Shown here: positions 43,035 to 51,554 of the stretch, piece after piece | Position numbering within the stretch: position 1 is the first letter of the stretch | Layout of the letters: every line of letters starts with the position of its first letter | DNA from: CAYNLK01 sp964398055 | Lineage (GTDB): Bacteria; Chloroflexota; Anaerolineae; 4572-78; J111 | Reading direction: 5' to 3' | Assembly (NCBI GenBank): GCA_964398055.1 | Contig: CAYNLK010000007.1 | Location: 1-64,000, forward strand | Length of the DNA: 64,000 bases | Position numbers and translations under genes: made by a program | Notes under the pieces: generated by a model | Told to the model about the DNA's origin: nothing | The model's input: only the letters and a program-made list of their open reading frames with translations | The model's database searches: none

Positions 43035-44078
43035 TCATCTCCCCAGTCGCGTCTGGTAAGCCACCTTCTTTTCCGCCGACTCGTAGGCTCCAAAAACCAG
43101 TTCCAGGCTACGGAGATTGTCCTCGCCGCTGGTTTCCGGGGCGCGACCGGTGCGCAGGCAGTCGACCCAGTGGCGCTGGATTTGCAGGGCGCTGTCTTGC
43201 ATCACGTGCCAGGGCCGGTTGGTCCACGGGTGTTCAGGCTCGGGCAGGGTGCGGACCTCCATCACGCCTGGCCGGGTCAGGACCAGGCGGTAATCTGCGC
43301 CCAGCTCGATGACGCCATCCGGCCCTTCGATGGTTACAAAAGTTTGCGGAAAGGTCTGGTGCTCGGTTGGCGTCGAGAAGCTCAGATCGACGATACAGGT
43401 AGTCGGTCCCATCGCCAGCATAATTGTGGCCACGTCTTCGCCTTTGATACTCGGGTTGAGCCGGGCGGTCTGGCAGAATAACGCCTGGGCCTCGCCGAAA
43501 AGGAAGCGGGCCACGTCGAGCTGGTGAATGCCGGATTCGATGATGACGAAGCGGGGCGTCTCGCGCAGCCAGGCCTGCCCGGCAAAGGGATCAAAGTCGG
43601 AGCGGAAGCTGACCCGGCCAAAGAAAGGCTGGCCGACGACGCCGGCGTCCAGCAGCCGCTTCACCTCCCGGATAGGCGATTGCCAGCGCCAATTTTCATG
43701 CACCATAAAGGTGACGCCTGCTTTCTGGCAGGCTGCGACGATAGCCTGGGCATCCTCCATCGACCAGGCCAGCGGTTTCTGGCAGACCACGTTCAGGCCG
43801 CGGCTGGCGACCAGCTCCACCAGCGGCCGGTGGCTTGGCGGCGTGGTCACAATGTCCACAAAATCGAGCGATTCCTGGGCCAGCATCGCCTCGGCGTCGC
43901 TATAGACGCCGGGCGCGCCAAACCGCCGGGCTGTCTGCTCAGCTTTGACCGGATCGATATCGCACACCGCCACTAATTCGACCTCGGGCATCTCCTGCCA
44001 GGCGTGCAATTGGGTCTGCGCCCAAAAGCCACAGCCGATCACTCCAAAGCGGAGAGGGTGAGTAGTCCTGTCGGTCAT
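43035..44078 (-). CDS. Gfo/Idh/MocA family oxidoreductase
   Basis: A 347-aa paralogue of the gene at 37199-38224. Rossmann motif GVIGCGFWAQTQLHAW. CQKPLAW replaces the usual EKP. ENWRWQSPIREVKRLLDAG is shared with its paralogue. Likely oxidises or reduces a sugar or inositol ring carbon. Start ATG 44078 with GGAGAAAACTGT upstream; the longer frame adds 11 unlike residues. It follows the epimerase-like gene across a spacer with a strong hairpin. Confidence 0.87.
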   Translation of the reverse strand: MTDRTTHPLRFGVIGCGFWAQTQLHAWQEMPEVELVAVCDIDPVKAEQTARRFGAPGVYSDAEAMLAQESLDFVDIVTTPPSHRPLVELVASRGLNVVCQKPLAWSMEDAQAIVAACQKAGVTFMVHENWRWQSPIREVKRLLDAGVVGQPFFGRVSFRSDFDPFAGQAWLRETPRFVIIESGIHQLDVARFLFGEAQALFCQTARLNPSIKGEDVATIMLAMGPTTCIVDLSFSTPTEHQTFPQTFVTIEGPDGVIELGADYRLVLTRPGVMEVRTLPEPEHPWTNRPWHVMQDSALQIQRHWVDCLRTGRAPETSGEDNLRSLELVFGAYESAEKKVAYQTRLGR

Positions 44079-44116
44079 ACAGTTTTCTCCTTGACGTCTG
44101 AAGACCCCCACCCCAA

Positions 44117-44141
44117 CCCCTCCCCCTCGTAGGGGGAGGGG
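44117..44141. repeat. Perfect C/G-rich hairpin (REP-like)
   Basis: CCCCTCCCCCT (44117-44127), loop CGT, AGGGGGAGGGG (44131-44141): 11 base pairs with a 3-base loop. It lies in the 76-base gap between the epimerase-like and Gfo/Idh genes. It has no T-run. Confidence 0.65.
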
Positions 44142-44154
44142 CCAGGGGAGGGGG

Positions 44155-44841
44155 TTAATTTACCTCAGCCAACCGGCGCATCTCGGCTACCTCTTGGGCC
44201 ATATCGGCCACGCGATAGATGCCCCCACCTATGGCGATGGCGGTCGCGCCGGCCGCGATCAGCTCCGGGATGTGCTCCCGCTTGACCCCGCCGGCTACCT
44301 GGATATCGACTGCTGCGCCGGTAGCCTCAACCATCGCCCGCACCGTTCGCAGCCGCGGCAGCACCCGTGGGTCGAATGACGCCCCGCGCACACCCTCACC
44401 GGTTACCCGCGCCAGCAGCAGCACCGCGTCGACCCGGCTGATGAGCGGCTCCAGCGCGGCGATGGGCGTGCCTAAAGTAACGGCCAGGCCGGTCTTGACC
44501 TGCTGCTCGCGGACCGCGAAGATGGTTTCATACGGCATCGGCGCGCTTTCCAGGTGGAAAAGGATCAGGTCCGCGCCGGCGTCCGCCAGGGGCGCGATGA
44601 AGCGCCGCGGTTCATTGGCGCCCAGGTGGACTTCAAAAGGCAGTTTGGTCAAAGGGCGCAGTGCCGCAATCGTCCGGGGCGGAAAGCCCAGGTCCGAGAC
44701 AAAGTAGCCGTCGAACACATCCAGGTGGATGAAGTCCAGCCCGGCCACCTCCAGCCGGGCGACCTCGTCCGCCAGCCGGCCGTGGTCGCCGTTGAACAAG
44801 GCCGCGCCCAGCCGTAGGCCCTTGCCGCTATGGTCGGCCAT
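44155..44841 (-). CDS. Ribulose-phosphate-3-epimerase-like protein with altered active site
   Basis: A 228-aa TIM barrel of the ribulose-phosphate epimerase group. FIHLDVFDG (38-45) keeps His39 and Asp41, and FEVHLGANEP keeps His72. The second catalytic Asp of the family (VDGGV near residue 177 of E. coli Rpe) reads VAGGV here, so Ala183 replaces it, and the usual SILSADF start reads AALFNGDH. It is therefore unlikely to be a normal epimerase, and may be a hexulose-phosphate synthase-like or other aldolase-fold enzyme. Start ATG 44841, 2 bases after the previous stop with GGAGGATTAA, so it is coupled to the cyclase gene. Confidence 0.82.
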   Translation of the reverse strand: MADHSGKGLRLGAALFNGDHGRLADEVARLEVAGLDFIHLDVFDGYFVSDLGFPPRTIAALRPLTKLPFEVHLGANEPRRFIAPLADAGADLILFHLESAPMPYETIFAVREQQVKTGLAVTLGTPIAALEPLISRVDAVLLLARVTGEGVRGASFDPRVLPRLRTVRAMVEATGAAVDIQVAGGVKREHIPELIAAGATAIAIGGGIYRVADMAQEVAEMRRLAEVN

Positions 44842-44843
44842 TT

Positions 44844-45506
44844 TTAATCCTCCGGCTCGATGGCGATGGCCCGCACCGGGCAGGCGTCGAGTCCAATCAC
44901 CGGCCAGGGCAGGGCAATCAGAAAGACCCGCTGCTTCTTGAGTTCGACCAGGTTGGTCAGGCACTCCAGCACCGGCACGCCGGCGTGGGTCAGCAGGCGA
45001 TGGTCAGGATGGTGACTCACCCCGCGCACTTCAAAGCCGGAACTGTCGGTGCCCAGGCAGTTGATCTGGCGATCCTCAACCAGCCAGCGCATCGCTTCTT
45101 CGGTAATGTAGGGCCGGTCGTGGGAAGCGGGGGTGCGGTACTGGGTATGGCGGCCGGTCATAGTCAGCACCCGGTCGCCGATCTGGATATCCCCGGCGGC
45201 CTGCATCTCCGCCAGGCTGATCGGCTCGTTGACCTGCTTGTGGCGGAAATCTAGCACGATGGCCGGCCCCATCAGTTTGTCGATGGGCAGGCTGGCGGTG
45301 TCGCCGCCGTCGGTTAGAAAATGGAGGGGCGCTTCCACGTGGGTGCCCACGTGCGACCACAGATAAACCACCGACATAATGTCGCCTTCTGGCCCCTGGC
45401 GTTTGCCCCGCTGGGCCACTTCCAGGGTGTATTGCTCTTTGTAAGGTTGCAGGGTGTGGCTCAAATCCACAATTCTACCTTTGGGGATGCTGATGCTGTT
45501 ATTCAT
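44844..45506 (-). CDS. Cyclase family metal hydrolase
   Basis: A 220-aa cyclase-family protein (isatin hydrolase/kynurenine formamidase type). The motif is HVGTHVEAPLHF, complete but with Glu where most have Asp. LPIDKLMGPAIVLDF follows. It hydrolyses a lactone- or amide-like cyclic substrate. It differs from the larger cyclases of the left island. In a sugar locus a lactone is the more natural substrate (inference). AGAAAGGAAAC precedes the ATG. Confidence 0.85.
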   Translation of the reverse strand: MNNSISIPKGRIVDLSHTLQPYKEQYTLEVAQRGKRQGPEGDIMSVVYLWSHVGTHVEAPLHFLTDGGDTASLPIDKLMGPAIVLDFRHKQVNEPISLAEMQAAGDIQIGDRVLTMTGRHTQYRTPASHDRPYITEEAMRWLVEDRQINCLGTDSSGFEVRGVSHHPDHRLLTHAGVPVLECLTNLVELKKQRVFLIALPWPVIGLDACPVRAIAIEPED

Positions 45507-45551
45507 AGTTGTTTCCTTTCTATGTTGAACTGAAAATTGACATCGTCAACA

Positions 45552-45676
45552 AATTATGTGCTTAAAAATATTGGACACGGATTCGACGGATCGAACGGAT
45601 AAAATCAGAAAATAATCTGTGAAATCAGTGTCATCCATGTCTCATTTCAGAATAGAGATTGCTTGAGCACATAATT
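45552..45676. repeat. 11-bp inverted repeat spanning the cyclase/GHMP kinase spacer
   Basis: AATTATGTGCT (45552-45562) and AGCACATAATT (45666-45676) are exact inverted copies 103 bases apart. Between them GACACGGAT and ATCCATGTC are partly inverted too, so the spacer can fold into a long imperfect hairpin. Confidence 0.5.
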
Positions 45677-45694
45677 CGATACTGTGTCTGAAAA

Positions 45695-46738
45695 TTAAGT
45701 GGAAGTTGTGGCCCAAGTTTCAGCGGATTCCTGGCGGATACCGGGAGTACCGGTGTTGACGATATAGCTCGACCCGCCGGCCGTCTCGATGGCCGCGGCC
45801 ACGGCCGGCTGTTGCTCCGGCTCGGCCACGGCAATGATGATCCCGCCGCCGCCGGCCCCGGAGATTTTGGCCCCCAGCGCGCCGGCGCCAATGGCGGCCT
45901 CGATAAGTTGCTCATTTTCCGGGGCAGAGCTGCCGATTTTGTCCTGGATGAGCTGATGCAGGTTGAAGAGATGCCCCAAGGTCACCAGGTCATTCTTTTC
46001 CAGGGCGACGAGGATTTGCCGCACCAGGTAGCCCATATCCCGGAAAAGATGCATTTTGGCCGGGTGCTCCTCCAGATATTTCCGCACAATCGTGTTCAGC
46101 TTGGCGGTGCTGCGATCCTTAACATAGGTGACGCCGATGACCAGGGGCAGCGACGTTGAGATGGGCAGGAGTTGGGCGCCTTCGGCTACCGTATAGCGGA
46201 TCAACCCGCCCAGGGTGATGGTGCTGCTATCCAGGCTGGAGGCAATACCGCCGTGAGCGATGATGTCTCCCTGCCAGGCCACCCAGATGACTTCATCGGG
46301 CTGCGGCTCGTGCCCGGCCAGCCGGAAGGCGGCCAGGGCCATCGAAGTCGAGGCCGCCGCGCCTGAGCCGAGGCCGGAACTGACCGGCACCGCCGAGCGC
46401 CACTCGATATCCAGCCCCGGCCCGCCGACCTTGGCCACCACGTGCGCCAGCACATAGCGGGTGGGGGCAAAAAAGTCTCTGGCCCGTTCCCTGATTTCGT
46501 CCAGTTTTTTGGCTTCACGCAGCGCATCGATGTCAGCCTTGAAGGCAAACAGACATTCCCGGCTACATTCTTCAAATCGCTCACCGGAACGAAAGCTGTA
46601 ACTCTGGTCAGCGCGATTGGTCACCCGGCAGACAGTGCGCAGATCGACCGTGGTCGCCAGGGCCGGCTGCTGGCGATTCACCCCGTGATCGCCGCAGAGA
46701 ATGATTTTGGCCGGAGCAGAGGTGACAATCGCCGTCAT
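45695..46738 (-). CDS. GHMP kinase (mevalonate kinase-like)
   Basis: A 347-aa GHMP-superfamily kinase. It begins SAPAKIILCGDHGVNRQQPALA, which is the mevalonate kinase motif. PVSSGLGSGAAASTSMALAA is the ATP loop, then GGIASSLDSSTITLGG with the catalytic Asp, and KISGAGGGGIIIAV near the C-terminus. Mevalonate kinase is the closest named family, but its place between a cyclase and a lactonase-like gene suggests a sugar or polyol substrate. TAAGGAGTAG precedes the ATG; it is 12 bases after the lactonase-like stop. Confidence 0.82.
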   Translation of the reverse strand: MTAIVTSAPAKIILCGDHGVNRQQPALATTVDLRTVCRVTNRADQSYSFRSGERFEECSRECLFAFKADIDALREAKKLDEIRERARDFFAPTRYVLAHVVAKVGGPGLDIEWRSAVPVSSGLGSGAAASTSMALAAFRLAGHEPQPDEVIWVAWQGDIIAHGGIASSLDSSTITLGGLIRYTVAEGAQLLPISTSLPLVIGVTYVKDRSTAKLNTIVRKYLEEHPAKMHLFRDMGYLVRQILVALEKNDLVTLGHLFNLHQLIQDKIGSSAPENEQLIEAAIGAGALGAKISGAGGGGIIIAVAEPEQQPAVAAAIETAGGSSYIVNTGTPGIRQESAETWATTST

Positions 46739-46750
46739 AGTCGCTACTCC

Positions 46751-48712
46751 TTAAGCATCTATTCGGACCACGCCATAAGGCCGTAGCTGCAATTGCAGCG
46801 TTCCGGCCACGCTGGGCTGCAAATCGCCGGCTTGCCGCCGAAATTCTTCAGGCGCCTGCATTGCCGCAACCACGTTGGTCTCGTCCAGCAGGCGGACTCT
46901 GACCTGAGCGGGCAGATTGCTGACCGTGACCTGCTGCAACTCGGCGCTCAGGTTGGCCAGGATCAGCCGGGTTCGACCGTCTTTGTGCAAGGCCAGGCCC
47001 TCAACCTGGAGTGGGTGGCTCGAGCGGGTCGGCAGCACCTCACCCCCGGCAAAGTCGCCGACATCGGCCATGACGTGATAGAGGGGAAAGACTGCGCCGG
47101 GTAGGGAGGGGAACTTATCCGGCAGGGGCGAACCGGTTGCGGTTTCCATCACCCCGCGCCAGCCGGTGGTCTCGTAATAAGTCAGGCTGTGCACGTCGCT
47201 TTCGGCCAGATATTTGAGGCTGCCGACCGTCCAGCCGGCCCCAAACAGCGACATCTGGCGCACATCAACTTGCGGCGGGAGTTCGCCCGGCGGCGGTTCC
47301 GGCTCAGGGCCGGTGGCGTTGGGGTTGAAGCGCATCTTGAGCGTTACCGGCGTGACTGCCAGGGGCAGATTGCCGCTGAATTGGCGGGCGCTCTCGACCG
47401 TGGCCGCCTGAGCGGCCAGGGTTTCCACCAATGACAGGTTGTCGAAGGCGTGAACCTGGGGGTTGAGCGAGTAGCAGACCAGATCGAGCAGCTCAACCGG
47501 CGGACGAGCTCGGTTCAGTTCGGTGAAGAAAACATTGCTGCCGGAGCCGATTTTGGCCGCCGGGTCGTAGCCGGCCAGGTAGGGGCGAGCCAGCTTGAGC
47601 CATTTTTCGCTGGTTGACTTTTCGGTCTGATGGAAAATTAGCCAGGCCCAGACCGGCGGTTTGACTTCGGCCAGCAGGTCACCCAACTGCTTGAGTTCGG
47701 TCTCGGCCTGGTCAGTCAGGAACAGGGCCACTTCCAACTGAATACCCAGGGCGTTGGCCTCTGTGGTCGCCTGGCGTAGCCTGTCCGGGTAATCCGGTTT
47801 CCCCAACGGCAGGTCCACACGCAGATGGGCCAGCTTGAGCGCCTGCAAGCGGCTTAGCTCCTGTCTATTCAGTGGCTGGCCGTGACTGGCCACGCCCAGG
47901 CCAAGGCGGGGGAAGGGCCGGGTGGGGGCAGCGCCGACCGAAAAGGTCAAACCGGTCGCAGTTGTTTCGGCCACGGCCGGAACTTGTCCCTTGAGGGAGA
48001 GGGTGACGGTTTGGTGAATTTCGGTCCCGGCCTGGATTTCCACCGGAAAGGGCAAGCGTAGTGGGGTACAGTAGGTTTTGTAAGAGGCGTCGGTCCAGTT
48101 GCGCTGATCCTCCATCTCAAAAATGTCACCTTCAAAACGAATCTCGGCCGACAAGCCGGGGAGCACCGGATAGGTCATGGCCCGCATTTCCTCAAAGGGG
48201 TGTACCGGCTTAACTGTGCCATCGATTACCCGTTGGGGCGCAATGTATTGGGGAAAGGGGGTTTCGTCGATGGCGCCGTCGACGTGTTCAATCCGGCACA
48301 ACCGGCCGGCGCAATCGACCGGGTGGAGCACGCAAAAGCCGATCCGGTTGCGGCGGAAGGTAGAAAGGGCCTGGCCGTCCATCTTGAAGGTGATGGTGCC
48401 CCGCCTATCGCCAGTGATGGTACCGTGCCAGAAGAAGTCAATATCGCCCTGCTGATTGGTTACATCGTAGTTGATGCGGAAAGAGTCGGCGGCGAGATCC
48501 ATCTGCACGTTGGACAGGATTGGCGTGACCGTGCCCCAGTTGTGATCCCTGACGGCGACATAAACTCGGCGCAGAATTTCCTGATCGCCCAGGCGGATGT
48601 AGCGCAGGTCGCCGGCTTCATAAACCAGCGACAGGGGGCCAGCCCGCAGAGCTAGCTTTTCCGGGAGAGGTTGCTCTTGACCATAGTAGAGCACATTTTT
48701 GGATAGCCTCAT
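46751..48712 (-). CDS. Large hydrolase-like protein resembling D-apionate lactonase
   Basis: A 653-aa protein whose N-terminal third is beta-rich (GDLRYIRLGDQEILR, VAVRDHNWGTV, a mutarotase-like domain) and whose middle looks like a TIM barrel (LGLGVASHGQPL, LAHLRVDLPLGKPDYPDRL, ETTGWRGVME), with a beta domain at the end. From memory this pattern resembles ApnL D-apionate lactonases and distantly glycoside hydrolases; I could not check it. Its first-gene position under a regulated promoter (48811-48856), followed by a GHMP kinase, cyclase and dehydrogenases, fits a rare sugar acid pathway. GAAAGGGACGAG precedes the ATG. Confidence 0.6.
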   Translation of the reverse strand: MRLSKNVLYYGQEQPLPEKLALRAGPLSLVYEAGDLRYIRLGDQEILRRVYVAVRDHNWGTVTPILSNVQMDLAADSFRINYDVTNQQGDIDFFWHGTITGDRRGTITFKMDGQALSTFRRNRIGFCVLHPVDCAGRLCRIEHVDGAIDETPFPQYIAPQRVIDGTVKPVHPFEEMRAMTYPVLPGLSAEIRFEGDIFEMEDQRNWTDASYKTYCTPLRLPFPVEIQAGTEIHQTVTLSLKGQVPAVAETTATGLTFSVGAAPTRPFPRLGLGVASHGQPLNRQELSRLQALKLAHLRVDLPLGKPDYPDRLRQATTEANALGIQLEVALFLTDQAETELKQLGDLLAEVKPPVWAWLIFHQTEKSTSEKWLKLARPYLAGYDPAAKIGSGSNVFFTELNRARPPVELLDLVCYSLNPQVHAFDNLSLVETLAAQAATVESARQFSGNLPLAVTPVTLKMRFNPNATGPEPEPPPGELPPQVDVRQMSLFGAGWTVGSLKYLAESDVHSLTYYETTGWRGVMETATGSPLPDKFPSLPGAVFPLYHVMADVGDFAGGEVLPTRSSHPLQVEGLALHKDGRTRLILANLSAELQQVTVSNLPAQVRVRLLDETNVVAAMQAPEEFRRQAGDLQPSVAGTLQLQLRPYGVVRIDA

Positions 48713-48810
48713 TGCTCGTCCCTTTCTTGAATCTTGAGTCTAGGTGACAGGGATAGGGGTTGCGAACGCTATTGTTGAGTCTGTTAGCTGGTGCAGTGTT
48801 AATATGCTGT

Positions 48811-48856
48811 GGTCATACCTCATACCAATATTACTACCGTTTGAACGCTTTGTCAA
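48811..48856 (-). promoter_or_regulatory. Promoter with FadR-like operator, copy 1
   Basis: On the minus strand TTGACA (48851-48856), a 17-base spacer and TAATAT (48828-48833). Immediately downstream, the plus-strand sequence 48808-48831 is a 24-base element identical to the one at 59905-59928, containing GGTCATACC (48811-48819), a GGT-NNN-ACC palindrome typical of FadR/GntR operators. The operator falls about at the transcription start, where a repressor would block. It drives the lactonase-like, GHMP kinase and following genes. Confidence 0.78.
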
Positions 48857-48948
48857 GATTTTGCGATTTGGTAAATGGCTCCGGTCAAGCTATAACATCG
48901 TGGTAATTTATCTAAATCACGCTTGTTGGAAAAATATCGGGTAACCGC

Positions 48949-51510
48949 ATGGCCGAATGGGAAATTATTGTTGACAGCGACTCTTTGCCGGAACCTCAAT
49001 CCGAGCCGCCCCGCCGGTCGCGCTGGCAGCAACGCTGGCAACTGCTGGCGTTGGCGTTAATCGCCCTGTTGACTCTGGGCGCTGTGACCGTCCACCGGCA
49101 GCGGGTCGAGCGCCGCAGCGCCATGCTGGCCGAGCTGCAGGCGGTCATCTTTAATGAGGAGGTGGTTCGCTCCTTTGGCCAGGTCGATCAGGCTACTGAG
49201 TGGCTTGTCCCAACTGCGCCGATGGAGTGGCAGTGGGCCTACCGCCAGACGTTCACCACTGCGGCCGGCCAATCGCCCCCGGCCGAAATCGAGATCAACG
49301 CGGTTGATTTTGATGGTCAGTGCGCCGTGGTCACGGTGACGCTGGACGGCAGTGAGCAGCTCCGGACTTACTGTTTGCACAACCAGCAGTGGCGGCGAGC
49401 GCCGGTGGCTGTCGCCCTGTGGGGTGATCGTCCGGTTGAACTGGCCTTGCCTGACGGCATCCGGCTCACATATTGGCCGCGGGATCAGGCTTTGGCTACG
49501 GCTTTAGCCGGTGACCTGCCCCAACTTTTCGCCAAGTTGGAGCGATGGGGCCTGGCTCAAGATAGGTTGGCCGGGCTGGAAATTGTGATCGGGCCGCATG
49601 AGCTGCACCCGCCGCTGGTGGCCGAGTCGGAGAGCCGGCTACTCCTCAATTCCCCGTTGCTGACGCCATTTCCGGGGCGGGAATCGCCGGCCGGCCAGGT
49701 CGCTGTCCGTCTGGCTCTGGCTGAAGCCCTGCTGCGCCGGTCTGGCCTGATCTCAGCCCCGACGACCACTATCCTGCCGGGGGCGGCCCGGGTTCAAGCC
49801 GCGCTTGAGACGATGGTCGCCGCGGATTTGCTGCTTGCGCCGGACATGCAGGCCCGCCTGTTTGAAAACTGGCGGCAGCAGCTTGATGGCGAATGGACCA
49901 CTCCCTTCCTGGCCGACCTGCTGCCCTTGAAAAACAGCGCCACTATCCAGCAGGCTGATTTAGCGGCCTACCTCACGGCCGAGTACCTTTATTACTCAGT
50001 TGGGCCGGAGCGGCTGATCCGGTTGCTCCAGCTATTGCCGGCGGCCACCTCCTGGGATGCTCTGCTGCAGGCCGCCCTCAGCCGTTCCCTGGTTGAGCTG
50101 GAACAGCAGGCCGCGGCCTATGCCAGAACCGGTGACGTCGCCGCGGCCACGCCGCCGGAGCTGCCGGAAGTCACTTTGCCGCTTCAGGCTACTTTACTTG
50201 GGGTTGAGGCTCAGGCCAACGGGTCGCTCCGTCTGGCGGTAGAATTGGCCGGAATGATTGAGCCGGTGCTGGTCGAAATGTCTGCGGAGACGGGGTTGCG
50301 CCTTCCCAAGGGCGAGTCGCTGCCGGCCAACTGCATTGCGCCGGGGGCTGCGGTTGAAATCGCCGGAAGCTGGCTGGAAATTCAGCGGCGAGTCCAGGCC
50401 AGCGAGGTGACGGTACAGCAGGTCACGCCTTTTGACCTGGCTGCTGCTCCGGCCGATACCATCGCCTTTTTACTAACCGGCGACCTGCCCTCTGAGCCGG
50501 AGTTGGCGGCGCAGAGCGTCTTTCCCAGTAGCCGCCCCTTCTCTATGGCCGGTGAACTGCTCATCCCGCGGGAGTTGGTCGCTTTGCGCCAGGATGGCGC
50601 TATCCAGCCGCTCATGCCGTTGAGCCGGACTCTGCGGGTGGCGTCACTGCCGATCGCGGCCGGTGGAACAGCCGATTTCCTCTTCATCGTTGATTTGCCG
50701 GGGTGCGAGCGGAGTTGGTTTAGCCACTATGAGCCGGCTCGAGGGGTAACTGGCCGGTGGTTAGGCCTGTCCCAGCCGCTGCAATGGGTCTGGCGGGCCG
50801 ATCAGGCCGATTTGTTGCTGTTCGAATCCCGGCCGGGTGGGGCGGGGCATAATATCTACCGCACGGATGGCCCGTTATCCCTCCAGCCGGCCGGCCAGAC
50901 CGATATGCTGATTTTGGCGGCGGGTTGGAATGACAGGGCCGGGCAAATCGTCTTTGTCAAAAGAGCCTGGCAGGGCGCCACCGGAATCGGCCTGCTGGAG
51001 CCGCATTCCGGGGCGATGCGGCGGGCCAAAGTATATATCAATCCGCTGTATGCTCGTCGTTTTAGCCCTGACGGCAACTGGCTGGCTTATCTGACCGGGG
51101 TGAGCAACCGGCTCGATCCGCCCTATCGACTTGAATTGCTGAATCTGGAGACACTGGCCGAAAGTACGCTGGTGCAGGTTGGCGCTGATGAGGCCATTGG
51201 ACCGGCGGTCTGGTCACCCTATCTGGACGATCCACGAGTGGCGGTGCTGGCCGGTCGATTGGCCGCGGATGGCCTGCTGCGACCGACCCGGTTGCTGGTG
51301 GCCGAGCCTGACCGGCCGGGTCACTATGAGGTTGCGGTTGAAGCTGCCGGTGGTGAGGAATTGGCCACACCGGTTTTTTGCGCTGACGGGGGGCTGCTGT
51401 ATCGAGTTGATGAGGCGGGCCAGTACCGGCTGATGCGCCTGGTCCCTGGCCAGCCGGCTGAGCTGCTCTTTAGCAGTAACCAGCCGTTTCGGCCGTTGGC
51501 TTGCCAGTAA
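48949..51510 (+). CDS. Membrane-anchored protein with C-terminal beta-propeller
   Basis: An 853-aa protein of unknown function and the only plus-strand gene of the right half. Residues about 1-28 are cytoplasmic (charged), 30-48 form one membrane helix, and the rest is outside. The middle (about 170-380) is helical, with ALETMVAADLLLAPDMQARL, and looks like a peptidase-like domain without HExxH. Residues about 560-853 have TolB/WD-like repeats (WSPYLDDPRVAVLAG, RRFSPDGNWLAYLTG). Transcribed divergently from the regulated lactonase-like gene across a 236-base gap. It may be an extracytoplasmic sensor or scaffold (inference). Confidence 0.7.
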   Translation: MAEWEIIVDSDSLPEPQSEPPRRSRWQQRWQLLALALIALLTLGAVTVHRQRVERRSAMLAELQAVIFNEEVVRSFGQVDQATEWLVPTAPMEWQWAYRQTFTTAAGQSPPAEIEINAVDFDGQCAVVTVTLDGSEQLRTYCLHNQQWRRAPVAVALWGDRPVELALPDGIRLTYWPRDQALATALAGDLPQLFAKLERWGLAQDRLAGLEIVIGPHELHPPLVAESESRLLLNSPLLTPFPGRESPAGQVAVRLALAEALLRRSGLISAPTTTILPGAARVQAALETMVAADLLLAPDMQARLFENWRQQLDGEWTTPFLADLLPLKNSATIQQADLAAYLTAEYLYYSVGPERLIRLLQLLPAATSWDALLQAALSRSLVELEQQAAAYARTGDVAAATPPELPEVTLPLQATLLGVEAQANGSLRLAVELAGMIEPVLVEMSAETGLRLPKGESLPANCIAPGAAVEIAGSWLEIQRRVQASEVTVQQVTPFDLAAAPADTIAFLLTGDLPSEPELAAQSVFPSSRPFSMAGELLIPRELVALRQDGAIQPLMPLSRTLRVASLPIAAGGTADFLFIVDLPGCERSWFSHYEPARGVTGRWLGLSQPLQWVWRADQADLLLFESRPGGAGHNIYRTDGPLSLQPAGQTDMLILAAGWNDRAGQIVFVKRAWQGATGIGLLEPHSGAMRRAKVYINPLYARRFSPDGNWLAYLTGVSNRLDPPYRLELLNLETLAESTLVQVGADEAIGPAVWSPYLDDPRVAVLAGRLAADGLLRPTRLLVAEPDRPGHYEVAVEAAGGEELATPVFCADGGLLYRVDEAGQYRLMRLVPGQPAELLFSSNQPFRPLACQ

Positions 51511-51554
51511 CCGGCGATTTTTGTCTCACCCTGGTCTTTCGCATAACCAAAATA

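Noticed and set aside
44155..44841. Ordinary ribulose-phosphate 3-epimerase (rpe)
   Set aside because: The second catalytic Asp is Ala and the N-terminal Ser motif is missing.
45695..46738. Mevalonate kinase of isoprenoid synthesis
   Set aside because: No other mevalonate pathway gene is nearby and it lies in a sugar operon. Kept as a GHMP kinase of unknown substrate.
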